Source of the DNA: Ignavibacteria bacterium
Lineage (GTDB): Bacteria; Bacteroidota; Ignavibacteria; Tepidaquicellales; Tepidaquicellaceae
Reading direction: 5' to 3'
NCBI GenBank assembly: GCA_041649015.1
Contig: JBAZNU010000008.1
Span: 1 to 64,000 of the forward strand
DNA: 64,000 bases
A program made the translations under genes and the position numbers. Shown here piece by piece: positions 24,847 through 33,856 of the stretch (positions are counted from its first letter, which is position 1; every line of letters starts with the position of its first letter). The notes under the pieces were generated by a model that was not told the origin of the DNA, did not search any database, and saw nothing but the letters and a program-made list of their open reading frames with translations.

Positions 24847-27366
24847 TTGGTAAGAATTGCCGTAATATTATTATTGTATTTTTTCACATCAAACGCTTAC
24901 ACACAAAGTGATACGGCAAAAGCAACAGATTCTCTGATTAATAATAGAGATTCGATTACGACTTTAATAAAAGACACAACAAAATTTGTTCAATCCGATA
25001 TCAAAGATATAATTAATTATTCCTCATCTGACTCTGTTATCTTTCTTCTTGAAACAAACAGGATGTATCTATACAATGATGCGATGGTGGATTACACAGA
25101 TATGAAACTGAATGCAGGTATAATAGTAATTGACAGAGAAACGCAGATACTTGAGGCTTTTGGGATTGAAACTGATTCATCCGGAGCTTTAGTAATAAAA
25201 CAAACTCCGCTAATGCAGCAGGGTAGTGATAAGTTTGAGGGATCAAAGCTGACTTATAGTTTTAAGAGTCAGAGAGGTACTATATCGATGGGTTATTCGG
25301 ATGCTGACGTTGGTTATTATTATGGAGAAAAAATCAAGAAAGTAACGCCAGAAATATTCTTTATAAAAGACGGTTTGTACACAACTTCAACTGATAAGAA
25401 AGATCCTGAATATTATTTCTATTCACCCAAAATGAAACTTATGCCTAACGATAAAATAATTGCTCAGTCTGTGTTTCTTTATATTGAGGGCGTGCCGGTT
25501 TTTTGGGTGCCTTTTATAGTATTACCGAACAAGACGGGCAGGTCATCAGGATTTATAGTACCGAGTTGGGGAAACGACAATACTTATGGTATTTATTTTG
25601 CAAATGCCGGATATTTCTGGGCAATTAATGATTACATTGACCTTGCGTTGAAAGGTACAGTATTCACAAAAGGAAGGTATGACTTTTCGACTAGGTTCAG
25701 ATATGCCAAGAAGTATCTTTATGACGGGACGTTTGAAGCAGGATATTCATTGATAAATAAAGGAGAAGAAAAAGATCCTGATAAATTCACCTCAAATCAG
25801 TGGATACTAAGTTTAAATCATAATCAGAAGTTTACACCGACAAGTTCATTAACCGGAAATTTAACGTTCGTAAGCGGCAAGAGCTATTATGATAATTCTA
25901 CAAATGCATTACCTGATCTTCTCCGTCAGAATGTAGTTTCGAATCTAACATTTTCAAAGTACTGGGAGGAGACACCGTTCTCATTTTCTGCAAATTATTA
26001 CAGAGACCAGAATCTACAAACTGGAGATTTGAATGAAAGGCTTCCGTCTGTGAGTTTTAATATATCAGAAACGTATCCATTCAGGAAGGACTATACCGGT
26101 GGAGATCAAAAACTGTATGAGTTCTTTTCTTATTCTTATAATGGAACATTATTAAATAACAGAACTAAAGTTGTGGGTCAATACAATGATGAAATACAGT
26201 CTAATTTAGGTATGATAAACAGGGTGGGACTGAATTTTGCACCAACATTTAAATATTTTAATATAAGACCATATTTTAATTATACAGAAATATGGTATAA
26301 TAAATATATTCTAAAGGAAAGAAACGCTAATGATTCATTGGTTACTATAGAGAATGATGCATATAAAGCAGTGCGATATTTCAATATGGGAGTTTCGCTT
26401 AATACGAAACTAATCGGAATTTTTAATCCAAAGGTTTTCAATGTTACCGGTATAAAACATACATTAACTCCATCGGTATCATATAATTTTACTCCCGATT
26501 TCTCTTCACCCGGCTGGGGATATTACGGGATGTATGAGGATGATTTTGGTAATCCAGTAAAGTATTCATATTATGACGGGAGGGTATTTGGAACAGCTCC
26601 CGCAAATGAACAGCAATCTTTAGGTTTTACACTTGGTAATCTTTTTGAGATGAAAACAAGGACTAATGACACAACTGAAAACAAATTTCAACTATTTAAT
26701 ATTAACGCAGGTGTTAATTATAATTTTGCTGCTGATTCTTTAAAGTGGTCTGAGATTTTTACAGACTTCAGGACACAAATAGGAAATTTTCTAAATATTG
26801 GTGGAAATGCAACATTCAATCTTTATAAATTTGATGCTGATAAGCAGACAAGGATTAATGAATTTTTAGTAAGCGACGGTAAACTTGCACAGCTGTCAAC
26901 TTTTAATATTAATATTTCAACATCTTATAACTTCGGTTTCAGTACGAGAAGGGATGAAGATGACAGCAGGAAATATGATTCATTAAAAATAGAAAGGCCT
27001 ACTTACAGGTCTGCTTTTGATGAGCCTTATCTCAATGTACCGCTTTCGGGTTCACTTAACTACAATTTCAGCGAGAACAGACAAAATCCAACAAGAATTT
27101 TCAAGACATCAAATGTAAGTGCAAGCATTAATGTGAGTCCGACACCGAAATGGAGATTCTCATTCACTGCGAGCTATGACCTTGAGAATAGTTTACTTTC
27201 TGCACCTTATATAACTGCATACAGAGATTTGAATTCTTGGGAAATGAATTTTAATTGGTATCCGATAGGAATATACAGAGGATTCTTTTTTCAGGTCAGA
27301 ATAAAGGCTCCAATGCTGCAAGACTTAAAATATACAAAACAAACTAATGCAAGGGGTGTATATTAA
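24847..27366 (+). CDS. lptD: LPS-assembly protein LptD
   Basis: 839 residues from TTG, with a signal peptide (about 1-19). A LptA-like beta-jellyroll (about 58-190, 'EGSKLTYSFKSQRGTI...YYYGEKIKK...FFIKDGLYTTSTD..DPEYYFYSPKMKLMPNDKIIAQ') is followed by a 26-strand-type barrel with 'GVPVFWVPFIVLPNKTGRSSGFIVP'. It inserts LPS into the outer leaflet. No cysteine occurs anywhere, so disulfide-controlled maturation as in E. coli is not possible. It overlaps the dapF start by one base (TAATG). LptB is encoded later in the window. Confidence 0.85.
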   Translation: MVRIAVILLLYFFTSNAYTQSDTAKATDSLINNRDSITTLIKDTTKFVQSDIKDIINYSSSDSVIFLLETNRMYLYNDAMVDYTDMKLNAGIIVIDRETQILEAFGIETDSSGALVIKQTPLMQQGSDKFEGSKLTYSFKSQRGTISMGYSDADVGYYYGEKIKKVTPEIFFIKDGLYTTSTDKKDPEYYFYSPKMKLMPNDKIIAQSVFLYIEGVPVFWVPFIVLPNKTGRSSGFIVPSWGNDNTYGIYFANAGYFWAINDYIDLALKGTVFTKGRYDFSTRFRYAKKYLYDGTFEAGYSLINKGEEKDPDKFTSNQWILSLNHNQKFTPTSSLTGNLTFVSGKSYYDNSTNALPDLLRQNVVSNLTFSKYWEETPFSFSANYYRDQNLQTGDLNERLPSVSFNISETYPFRKDYTGGDQKLYEFFSYSYNGTLLNNRTKVVGQYNDEIQSNLGMINRVGLNFAPTFKYFNIRPYFNYTEIWYNKYILKERNANDSLVTIENDAYKAVRYFNMGVSLNTKLIGIFNPKVFNVTGIKHTLTPSVSYNFTPDFSSPGWGYYGMYEDDFGNPVKYSYYDGRVFGTAPANEQQSLGFTLGNLFEMKTRTNDTTENKFQLFNINAGVNYNFAADSLKWSEIFTDFRTQIGNFLNIGGNATFNLYKFDADKQTRINEFLVSDGKLAQLSTFNINISTSYNFGFSTRRDEDDSRKYDSLKIERPTYRSAFDEPYLNVPLSGSLNYNFSENRQNPTRIFKTSNVSASINVSPTPKWRFSFTASYDLENSLLSAPYITAYRDLNSWEMNFNWYPIGIYRGFFFQVRIKAPMLQDLKYTKQTNARGVY

Positions 27367-28187
27367 TGATTGATTTTAAAAGATACAGCGGGGCGGGTAA
27401 TAAGTTTTTAATCTTGAATAATCTGGGTAGCAGTATCAATTCGAACAGAGATGTTGTTATTGAATTGATGCAAGAAAATTCCGGGTTCGACGGTGTGATA
27501 TTTGTTGAACCTTCTTCTATAGCAGATTATAAGATGAACTATTTTAATAAAGATGGTACCGGTGATGCATTGTGCGGTAATGGTTTAAGATGTACAGCAA
27601 GGTTTTTGAAAGATGAGGGTTTTATCAATAATGAAATTGTTTTGATTGAAGGTGTCGGTAAGATTTATGACTGCAGATTTATTGATGATGGGGAGATAAG
27701 TGTAGGCTTTCCGCCACCTGCAAAGATGAAGTTTAATTTTAAACTTAAAGTACATTTTGAAGAATGGTGGCAGTTGATTAATGCTTCTTACGTTGATGTT
27801 GGGTCGCCACATGTTATTATCTTTGTTGAAGATATTGAAAAACCAATAGTGAACAATCTTGATGAAATACCATTGGATGAGTGGGGCAAGTATGTGAGAA
27901 TGCATAAGGATTTTCTGCCAGATGGAGTTAACTCACATTTTGTGAAAGTGATTGATGCTGAAAAAGGTGAATTGCAGATAAGAAGTTTTGAAAGGGGAGT
28001 TGAAGGGGAAACACTTGCTTGCGGTACAGGATCATTATCAAGTGCGATTTCAGCTTATGCAGTGAAGAGCGTTAAAACTCCTGTTAGACTTTTAACAAGA
28101 AGCGGAGAGTATCTAACAGTAAATTTTAGCGTAGTGGAGGGTGTGATAAGAGAGTTAAAACTAAAGGGTGGTGCGGTAGAAATTTAG
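27366..28187 (+). CDS. dapF: Diaminopimelate epimerase
   Basis: 273 residues. Converts LL- to meso-diaminopimelate for lysine and peptidoglycan. The two catalytic cysteines are in 'DALCGNGLRCTARF' and 'GETLACGTGS'. The N-terminal 'SGAGNKFLILNN' is a clear dapF start. Complete. It overlaps the lptD stop codon by one base, so translation may be coupled. Aspartokinase for the same pathway lies nearby on the opposite strand. Confidence 0.92.
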   Translation: MIDFKRYSGAGNKFLILNNLGSSINSNRDVVIELMQENSGFDGVIFVEPSSIADYKMNYFNKDGTGDALCGNGLRCTARFLKDEGFINNEIVLIEGVGKIYDCRFIDDGEISVGFPPPAKMKFNFKLKVHFEEWWQLINASYVDVGSPHVIIFVEDIEKPIVNNLDEIPLDEWGKYVRMHKDFLPDGVNSHFVKVIDAEKGELQIRSFERGVEGETLACGTGSLSSAISAYAVKSVKTPVRLLTRSGEYLTVNFSVVEGVIRELKLKGGAVEI

Positions 28188-28220
28188 ATGATGTTAATTT
28201 ATTAAATAAATATATTTGAC

Positions 28221-28670
28221 ATGAATAGTTTAACATTAAAAGAATCAAATCAAAAAATTGTAGAAAGAATTAATAATCTGTCTTCTGATACTGCACCATT
28301 ATGGGGAAAAATGAACTCAGGACAGATGTTGGCTCACTGCACCGTAGGACTTAGAATAGCAAACGGAGAGGTGATACCAAAATCTAATATTGTTTTTAAA
28401 CTATTAGGAAGATTGGTTAAGAGAAGAATAATATCACAGGAGAGTTTTAAGAAGAATTCAAGAACTGCAAGAGAGTTTATAATATCAGAAGATAAAAATT
28501 TTAACGAGGAAAAAGATAAGATATTGAAATACCTGAGAGAAATGGAAATTAAGGGATATGATTTTTTTACAAAAAAGCCTCATGCAATATTCGGACCTTT
28601 AAAGCCTGAAGAATGGGATACAATATCATTCAGGCATTTTGACCATCACCTAAAGCAGTTTGGCGTGTAA
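28221..28670 (+). CDS. DinB-superfamily DUF1569 protein
   Basis: 149 residues. 'KMNSGQMLAHCTVGLRIANGE' near the start and 'FGPLKPEEWDTISFRHFDHHLKQFGV' at the end fit DUF1569 of the DinB/YfiT four-helix fold. Histidines H38 and the late HFDHH are placed to bind a metal. The substrate is unknown. It starts 33 bases after dapF. Confidence 0.78.
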   Translation: MNSLTLKESNQKIVERINNLSSDTAPLWGKMNSGQMLAHCTVGLRIANGEVIPKSNIVFKLLGRLVKRRIISQESFKKNSRTAREFIISEDKNFNEEKDKILKYLREMEIKGYDFFTKKPHAIFGPLKPEEWDTISFRHFDHHLKQFGV

Positions 28671-28689
28671 GAAATTGAGCGGTATTTAA

Positions 28690-28718
28690 AATAAAAAATC
28701 GATTATAATTCGATTTTA
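28690..28718 (-). terminator. Terminator after tRNA-Gln(CUG)
   Basis: AAAATCGA-TTATAAT-TCGATTTT stem-loop followed on the minus strand by a run of T residues. It overlaps the stop codon of the small ORF 28703-28816. Confidence 0.65.
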
Positions 28719-28816
28719 AAATACTTCTTTAAAGCATTCTTAATTTCTTCGTCAGATTTTAAGTCGAAGGTTTGTACAATACCATTGATGTTGGAAATGA
28801 GTTTGTTCCCCTTCAT
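28703..28816 (-). CDS. Possible 37-aa protein starting inside tRNA-Gln
   Basis: The ATG lies in the T-arm 3' strand of tRNA-Gln(CUG) (CCATGAAGGGG). The product MKGNKLISNINGIVQTFDLK... ends '..EEIKNALKKYFKIEL' and looks like a normal charged helical peptide rather than random translation. Its stop is within the terminator stem. It may be a relic of a longer gene broken at the tRNA, or a real small protein. No family recognised; no free Shine-Dalgarno sequence, since the upstream bases are tRNA. Confidence 0.3.
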   Translation of the reverse strand: MKGNKLISNINGIVQTFDLKSDEEIKNALKKYFKIEL

Positions 28817-28877
28817 GGATTCGAACCACGACCGTGACTTTCAGAGAGTCATGTGCTAACCGTTACACTAAAGGGGA
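28806..28877 (-). tRNA. tRNA-Gln(CUG)
   Basis: 72 bases. Acceptor TCCCCTT/AAGGGGA, discriminator A. Anticodon stem TGACT/AGTCA with loop CTCTGAA, giving anticodon CUG. The T-arm CGTGG-TTCGAAT-CCATG is intact. No encoded CCA. Confidence 0.92.
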
Positions 28878-28936
28878 GTAACTTTTACATTGTATGCAAA
28901 CTATCAATGTTCTCATACATTTTCAAGCCAATTAAC

Positions 28937-30322
28937 TTAAGGCTTTATGAATTCTTTGTGCAGAGCATTAATTACTTCATAAAGCTCTTCTTTTGGAACT
29001 ATAATATAAATAGCAACTTCTGAGGCACCTCCCGAAGCCATTTCTACATTTACCTTCTCATGTGATACTGCATTAAGAATTCTTCCGAAAATTCCCCGTT
29101 TCCTTAAAAGTCCTTCTCCGATTACTGCAATCAATGCTATGTTTCTGACAAAATTTATTTTTTCAATTATCTTGCCTTTAAATGAATTGAGGATTTCCAG
29201 AGCTTCTTCCGCGAAGTTGTTTTCAATAATCAAATTGATTGTCGTTTGCGAGCTTAAAGTTGAGAAAATATTTATACCGTTTGCTGAAAGGGCATCGCTA
29301 ATACTTTTTATCAGACCCGGTTTATAACCGATTCCTGTTCCATGAATTCGAATCATTGCAATATCATCATTTTGTGATATGCTTTTGACGACATTCTCCT
29401 CAACGTATGCTTCGGTTATTATTAATGTTCCTTTTCCTTTGGGATCGCAGAGATTTTTGACTGATATGGGTATTTCCTGTGTAGCTATTGGTTCAATGGT
29501 AAGAGGATGTAAAATCCTTTTACCAAAATAAGAAAGTTCTGCTGCTTCAAAGTATGAAAGTTTATCAATAATAACAGCATCTTTAACGATGTCAGGGTCG
29601 GCACTTGTAAAACCGGTACAGCATTTCCATATTTCAAGTTCGGTTGCGTCAAAGCCATAAGCAATGACAGAGGCAGAATAGTCCGCTCCGCTCCTTCCGA
29701 AAGTGGTTACTTTTCCTTCGGCAGAACTTCCGAAAAAGCCAGTGAATATAGGGATAATACCTGCATTATAAATACTATGTGCATGAAAATTAAAGTTACG
29801 CTTAAATTCTTCAAGGTTAACCATAGCTTGATCGAAATTATCATCAGTTATTAATCCAATTTTATCGGTCTCAATTACAGTTGATTCTGTTCCGTGGTCT
29901 TCAAGAACGCCCGAAAGAATCGCCGCCGAAATTCTTTCACCATAACTTAAAATGTATGCTTTAACGGCATCCGTTATCTCTTCTGTATAACTTACACCAT
30001 AAAGAAGTCTTTCAACTTTTTTAATCAGCTTTGTGAAAATCTGAATTGTTTTGTTAAAGACCTTATCATTCTTGATGGATTCCTGTGTAATATTATAATG
30101 AAACTCGGTTAAAGTACTAATTGTCTCGTTTACGTTTGTTTCTTTGCCCTTAGCTTTTATAATTCCATTTAAAAGCAAGTCAGTGATTCCTTCCATTGCA
30201 GAAACAACGACAACGGGGAACTGTTTTTCCGATAGAATGATTTCAACAGCTTTAAGAATATGTTTTGAATCACTCAAACAGTCACCGCCGAACTTTATTA
30301 CTTTAATATTATTCTTTTCCAC
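28937..30322 (-). CDS. lysC: Aspartate kinase
   Basis: 461 residues, monofunctional. The kinase domain (about 1-290) starts 'KVIKFGGDCLSD' (KFGG, although the usual T/S after GG is D) and has 'GRSGADYSASVIAYGFDATELEIWK' and 'TSADPDIVKDAVIIDKLSYFEAAELSYFG'. Two ACT domains (about 320-461) are the usual site of feedback inhibition by lysine or threonine. It phosphorylates aspartate, the first step toward lysine, threonine and DAP. It is divergent from the ribosomal cluster. Confidence 0.9.
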   Translation of the reverse strand: MEKNNIKVIKFGGDCLSDSKHILKAVEIILSEKQFPVVVVSAMEGITDLLLNGIIKAKGKETNVNETISTLTEFHYNITQESIKNDKVFNKTIQIFTKLIKKVERLLYGVSYTEEITDAVKAYILSYGERISAAILSGVLEDHGTESTVIETDKIGLITDDNFDQAMVNLEEFKRNFNFHAHSIYNAGIIPIFTGFFGSSAEGKVTTFGRSGADYSASVIAYGFDATELEIWKCCTGFTSADPDIVKDAVIIDKLSYFEAAELSYFGKRILHPLTIEPIATQEIPISVKNLCDPKGKGTLIITEAYVEENVVKSISQNDDIAMIRIHGTGIGYKPGLIKSISDALSANGINIFSTLSSQTTINLIIENNFAEEALEILNSFKGKIIEKINFVRNIALIAVIGEGLLRKRGIFGRILNAVSHEKVNVEMASGGASEVAIYIIVPKEELYEVINALHKEFIKP

Positions 30323-30635
30323 GATTTGTTTATTAATTATAATCTTTTCAAAATTACAAAGAATAAAGGACTATTTTGATGTAATTCATAATGCACATAC
30401 AAAACAGCAGGTTATTCAAGGATAACTTTAGTCAGGTAACTTTAAGGAGTCAAGTAATTGCATCAAGAAAAAACAACAGGAAAAAGATTGATTTAGTATT
30501 TGTATTTTAATAGTATATTTATTATTTTGATTGTTCTCTAGAAATACTAAAATATCAAACTTATATCCTCACAAGCAGTGGAAAATTCCCGCTGTTCTTG
30601 CATTGACTTATTTTATTTAAATTATTAATTTAAAG

Positions 30636-30667
30636 TTTGTCTAAAATTCGTTAAACCAGTAAATTTG
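30636..30667 (+). promoter_or_regulatory. Bacteroidota-type promoter of the ribosomal cluster
   Basis: TTTG (30636-30639), 20 bases, TAAATTTG (30660-30667), an exact match to TTTG-N19-21-TAnnTTTG. It lies 57 bases before rplB, giving a leader of about 50 bases. The rest of 30323-30723 is AT-rich and has no gene; an imperfect hairpin CAAGCAGTGG..CCGCTGTTCTTG sits near 30570-30600. Confidence 0.6.
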
Positions 30668-30723
30668 AAGTTTAGGTTGTTTTATGCAACAATTTGAAAA
30701 TTAGAAAACACTTGATTATATAA

Positions 30724-31551
30724 ATGGCATTAAGAAAGTTAAAACCAGTAACACCGGCGACGAGATACTACTCGATATCTTCATTTGAGGAGATTACAAA
30801 GTCAACACCGGAAAAATCATTGTTGGCACCGATTAAGAAATCCGGAGGCAGAAATAACCACGGAAGAGTGACTTCAAGATTCAGAGGCGGCGGACACAAG
30901 AGAAGATATAGGATTATAGATTTTAAAAGATCAAACTCTGAAGAGGCAAAAGTAATTGCAATCGAATACGATCCTAACAGAACGGCACGCATAGCATTAA
31001 TACAATACGGCGACGGAACAAAGGCTTATGTAGTAGCTCCGGACGGAATAAAAGTAGGAGAGGTAATTCAATCTTCTAACGAAGCTGAAATGAAAACCGG
31101 CAACACCATGCAGGTATATTCGATACCTGTGGGTACTTTTATTCATAATATAGAACTTAAACCGGGTAAAGGTGCACAGATTGCGAGAAGCGCAGGTACA
31201 TCTGGTCAGATTGTTGCGAAAGATGAAAAATACTGTCAGGTAAAGCTACCATCGGGTGAAGTCAGGATGATTAAGAACGAATGCAAGGCAACAATTGGTG
31301 TAGTAAGCAATATTGACCATGAGAATATAAGTATTGGTAAAGCCGGCAGGTCAAGATGGATGGGCAGAAGGCCTCACGTAAGAGGTGTTGCGATGAATCC
31401 GATTGACCATCCAATGGGCGGTGGTGAGGGTAAAACATCAGGTGGTGGTCATCCTGTAAGCCCCTGGGGATTACCAGCAAAAGGTTATAAAACAAGAAAG
31501 AAGAAAAGTGTTTCCAACAAATACATTGTTAAAAAAAGGAATAAGAAATGA
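30724..31551 (+). CDS. rplB: 50S ribosomal protein L2
   Basis: 275 residues, the usual length. 'GGRNNHGRVTSRFRGGGHKRRYRIIDFKR' at the start and 'VRGVAMNPIDHPMGGGEGKTSGG' with the conserved peptidyl-transferase histidine at the end. It binds 23S rRNA and aids subunit joining. First gene of the cluster here: the four genes that normally precede it (rpsJ, rplC, rplD, rplW) are missing, replaced by a promoter and a divergent aspartokinase gene. The stop overlaps the rpsS start (ATGA). Confidence 0.97.
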   Translation: MALRKLKPVTPATRYYSISSFEEITKSTPEKSLLAPIKKSGGRNNHGRVTSRFRGGGHKRRYRIIDFKRSNSEEAKVIAIEYDPNRTARIALIQYGDGTKAYVVAPDGIKVGEVIQSSNEAEMKTGNTMQVYSIPVGTFIHNIELKPGKGAQIARSAGTSGQIVAKDEKYCQVKLPSGEVRMIKNECKATIGVVSNIDHENISIGKAGRSRWMGRRPHVRGVAMNPIDHPMGGGEGKTSGGGHPVSPWGLPAKGYKTRKKKSVSNKYIVKKRNKK

Positions 31552-31838
31552 CGAGATCCTATAAGAAAGGTCCTTTTATAGATTTTAAACTTTTAGCCAA
31601 AGTTGAAAAACTCAACGAAAGCAATAAGAAACAGGTTATAAAGACCTGGGCAAGAGCCTGTACAATAACGCCAGACTTTATAGGCCATACTTTTGCAGTA
31701 CATAACGGTAATAAGTTCATTCCTGTTTTCATTTCGGAGAACATGGTAGGACATAAGCTTGGAGAGTTTTCGCATACGAGAACTTTTAGAGCCCACTCGG
31801 GTCAAAGAAAAGAAGAAAAGGCTGGAGGTGCTAAGTAA
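31548..31838 (+). CDS. rpsS: 30S ribosomal protein S19
   Basis: 96 residues. 'TRSYKKGPFIDFKLL', 'TWARACTITPDFIGHTFAVHNG' and 'KFIPVFISENMVGHKLGEFSHTRTF' are diagnostic. It forms the head of the 30S subunit with S13. Overlaps L2 by four bases and L22 by one. Confidence 0.97.
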   Translation: MTRSYKKGPFIDFKLLAKVEKLNESNKKQVIKTWARACTITPDFIGHTFAVHNGNKFIPVFISENMVGHKLGEFSHTRTFRAHSGQRKEEKAGGAK

Positions 31839-32191
31839 TGGAAGCAAGAGCAGTAAAAAGATATATACCTACGTCACCAAGAAAGATGAGACTTCTTGTT
31901 GATCTTATAAGGAATATGAATGTTGAAGACGGACTTAATACCCTGAAGTTTTCGAAGAAGCATCCGGCGAAAGTTGTAGAGCTTACATTATTATCTGCAT
32001 ATTCAAATCTTGTAGGTAAGCTGGACACAGGAAGATTAGATAAGAAAGAAGTTATAATAAAGGAAGCCTTCGTAAACGGGGGACCTGTAATGAAAAGAAT
32101 GCTGCCCGCACCTCAGGGAAGAGCATACAGAATAAGAAAGCGTTCAGCCCATTTGACATTAGTGGTTGAAAATATAGAAGAAAAGATTTAA
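31838..32191 (+). CDS. rplV: 50S ribosomal protein L22
   Basis: 117 residues. Start 'EARAVKRYIPTSPRKMRLLVDLIR' and the tunnel-lining loop region 'KEAFVNGGPVMKRMLPAPQGRAYRIRKRSAHLTLVVE' are typical. It lines the peptide exit tunnel with L4. Overlaps rpsS. Confidence 0.97.
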   Translation: MEARAVKRYIPTSPRKMRLLVDLIRNMNVEDGLNTLKFSKKHPAKVVELTLLSAYSNLVGKLDTGRLDKKEVIIKEAFVNGGPVMKRMLPAPQGRAYRIRKRSAHLTLVVENIEEKI

Positions 32192-32217
32192 AAATTTAAA
32201 TAATTTAAGGAGATTTT

Positions 32218-32847
32218 TTGGGACAAAAGACACATCCGGTTGGTTTTAGATTAGGGGTCATAAATACCTGGGACTCTAATTGGTATGATGAGAAGAGTTT
32301 TGCTCAAAAACTAAAAGAGGATTCGAAGATAAGAAATTATCTTAAGAAAAGACTTGAGAAAGCAGGAGTAGCAAAGGTTTACATTGAAAGGACTCTCAAG
32401 AAAATCACTCTTACCATCAGTACTTCTAGGCCAGGTTTCGTTATCGGGAAGAGCGGTAAGGAAATCACACAGTTGGAAGAGGAAATCAAGAAGATTACGA
32501 ATAAAGAGGTGAAGATAAACGTTGAGGAAATCAAGAAGCCGGAGTTGAATGCACACTTAGTCGCTGAAAACATTGCTTCACAGATTGCAAATAGAGTTTC
32601 TTTCAGAAGAGCAATGAAGGCAGCAATAACGTCGACTATGAGAATGGGTGCCGAGGGTATCAAGGTAATGTGCGGAGGAAGGCTTGGCGGTGCAGAAATC
32701 GCAAGGTCAGAGCAGTATAAAGAAGGAAGAATACCGCTACAGACATTAAGAGCGGATATTGATTATGCTTCTGTGACGTCTCATACAATTTACGGTGCAA
32801 TAGGCGTGAAAGTATGGATTTGCAGAGGAGAAAAACATTCAAAATAA
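32218..32847 (+). CDS. rpsC: 30S ribosomal protein S3
   Basis: 209 residues from a TTG start preceded by a clear Shine-Dalgarno AAGGAG (32207). 'GQKTHPVGFRLGVINTWDSNW' at the start, a type 2 KH domain 'ISTSRPGFVIGKSGKEITQLEEE' and 'GAEIARSEQYKEGRIPLQTLRADIDY'. Part of the mRNA entry site and its helicase activity. Confidence 0.96.
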   Translation: MGQKTHPVGFRLGVINTWDSNWYDEKSFAQKLKEDSKIRNYLKKRLEKAGVAKVYIERTLKKITLTISTSRPGFVIGKSGKEITQLEEEIKKITNKEVKINVEEIKKPELNAHLVAENIASQIANRVSFRRAMKAAITSTMRMGAEGIKVMCGGRLGGAEIARSEQYKEGRIPLQTLRADIDYASVTSHTIYGAIGVKVWICRGEKHSK

Positions 32848-32874
32848 AAGTTAATTATACGGAGTATATAGATT

Positions 32875-33285
32875 ATGTTAATGCCCAAAAGGGTTAAATT
32901 CAGAAAAACCCAGAAAGGAAACCGAAGAGGAAAAGCAGGCAGAGGAAATCTGGTAGCTTTTGGTTCTTATGGTATGAAAGCTATGGAAGCTGCATGGATT
33001 ACGGACAGACAGATAGAGGCAGCGAGAATTGCTCTGACAAGATTTATGAAAAGAGACGGTAAGGTCTGGATAAGGATATTTCCTGATAAACCAGTAACTA
33101 AGAAACCTGCTGAAACCCGTATGGGAAAGGGTAAAGGAGCACCTGAATATTGGGTGGCTGTAATTCAACCGGGCAAGATTATGTTTGAAGTTGACGGAGT
33201 AACGGCGACTGTTGCTGAAGAAGCATTCAGGTTAGCATCTCATAAACTTCCAATAAAAACAAAGTTTGTAAAAAGATTAGTTTAA
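32875..33285 (+). CDS. rplP: 50S ribosomal protein L16
   Basis: 136 residues, start MLMPKRVKFRK as in most L16. 'GRGNLVAFGSYGMKAMEAAWITDRQIEAARIALTRFMKRDG' and 'TRMGKGKGAPEYWVAVIQPG' are diagnostic. It contacts the elbow of A-site tRNA. Confidence 0.97.
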   Translation: MLMPKRVKFRKTQKGNRRGKAGRGNLVAFGSYGMKAMEAAWITDRQIEAARIALTRFMKRDGKVWIRIFPDKPVTKKPAETRMGKGKGAPEYWVAVIQPGKIMFEVDGVTATVAEEAFRLASHKLPIKTKFVKRLV

Positions 33286-33300
33286 TTAATAAGAAGAAAA

Positions 33301-33513
33301 ATGAAGTTTTACCAAATAAAGGACATGACAAGCGAAGATCTGAAGCATAGTCTGAAGGATTCATACGAAGCTTTAGAGAACTTCAGATTCCAGCATGCAT
33401 CGGGACAGCTTGAAAATTATAAGGCAATGAGGAATACAAAGAAAGATATTGCAAAGATTCTTACTGTCCTTAGACAAAGAGAAATAGCAGAAAAATCAAA
33501 TTCAAAGAAATAA
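33301..33513 (+). CDS. rpmC: 50S ribosomal protein L29
   Basis: 70 residues, two helices. 'DMTSEDLKHSLKDSYEALENFRFQHASGQLEN' then '..KKDIAKILTVLRQREI' fits L29, at its usual place between L16 and S17. It sits at the tunnel exit near the SRP and trigger-factor sites. Confidence 0.93.
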   Translation: MKFYQIKDMTSEDLKHSLKDSYEALENFRFQHASGQLENYKAMRNTKKDIAKILTVLRQREIAEKSNSKK

Positions 33514-33525
33514 CATAATATCTGA

Positions 33526-33819
33526 ATGAGCGAAGATAAAAAAATGGAGCAAACAGAAGTTAAGAAAAGAACTACTTCTAGAAAATCAAGAATCGGTGTT
33601 GTGGTAAGCAGCAAAATGGATAAGTCGGTGGTAGTTGCGATAGAGAAAAGGGTCAAACATCCTTTGTACAAGAAGTTTTTTAAGAAGACAACAAAGTTTA
33701 TGGCTCATGACGAAAAGAATGAATGCGGAATAGGTGATACGGTAAAAATAATGGAGACAAGACCACTGAGTAAGAATAAACGCTGGAGGCTTGTTGAAAT
33801 AGTTGAAAAAGCCAAATAG
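33526..33819 (+). CDS. rpsQ: 30S ribosomal protein S17
   Basis: 97 residues. The OB-fold core 'RKSRIGVVVSSKMDKSVVVAIEKRVKHPLYKKFFKKTTKFMAHDEKNECGIGDTVKIMETRPLSKNKRWRLVEIVE' is diagnostic; here a ~15-residue polar N-terminal extension precedes it. A primary 16S rRNA binder. Confidence 0.96.
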   Translation: MSEDKKMEQTEVKKRTTSRKSRIGVVVSSKMDKSVVVAIEKRVKHPLYKKFFKKTTKFMAHDEKNECGIGDTVKIMETRPLSKNKRWRLVEIVEKAK

Positions 33820-33856
33820 TTTTTTAATAAAGTAAAGACAATTTTAATTATTTAAT

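Noticed and set aside
32660..32842. Antisense frame within rpsC
   Set aside because: Shadow of a well-conserved ribosomal protein gene.
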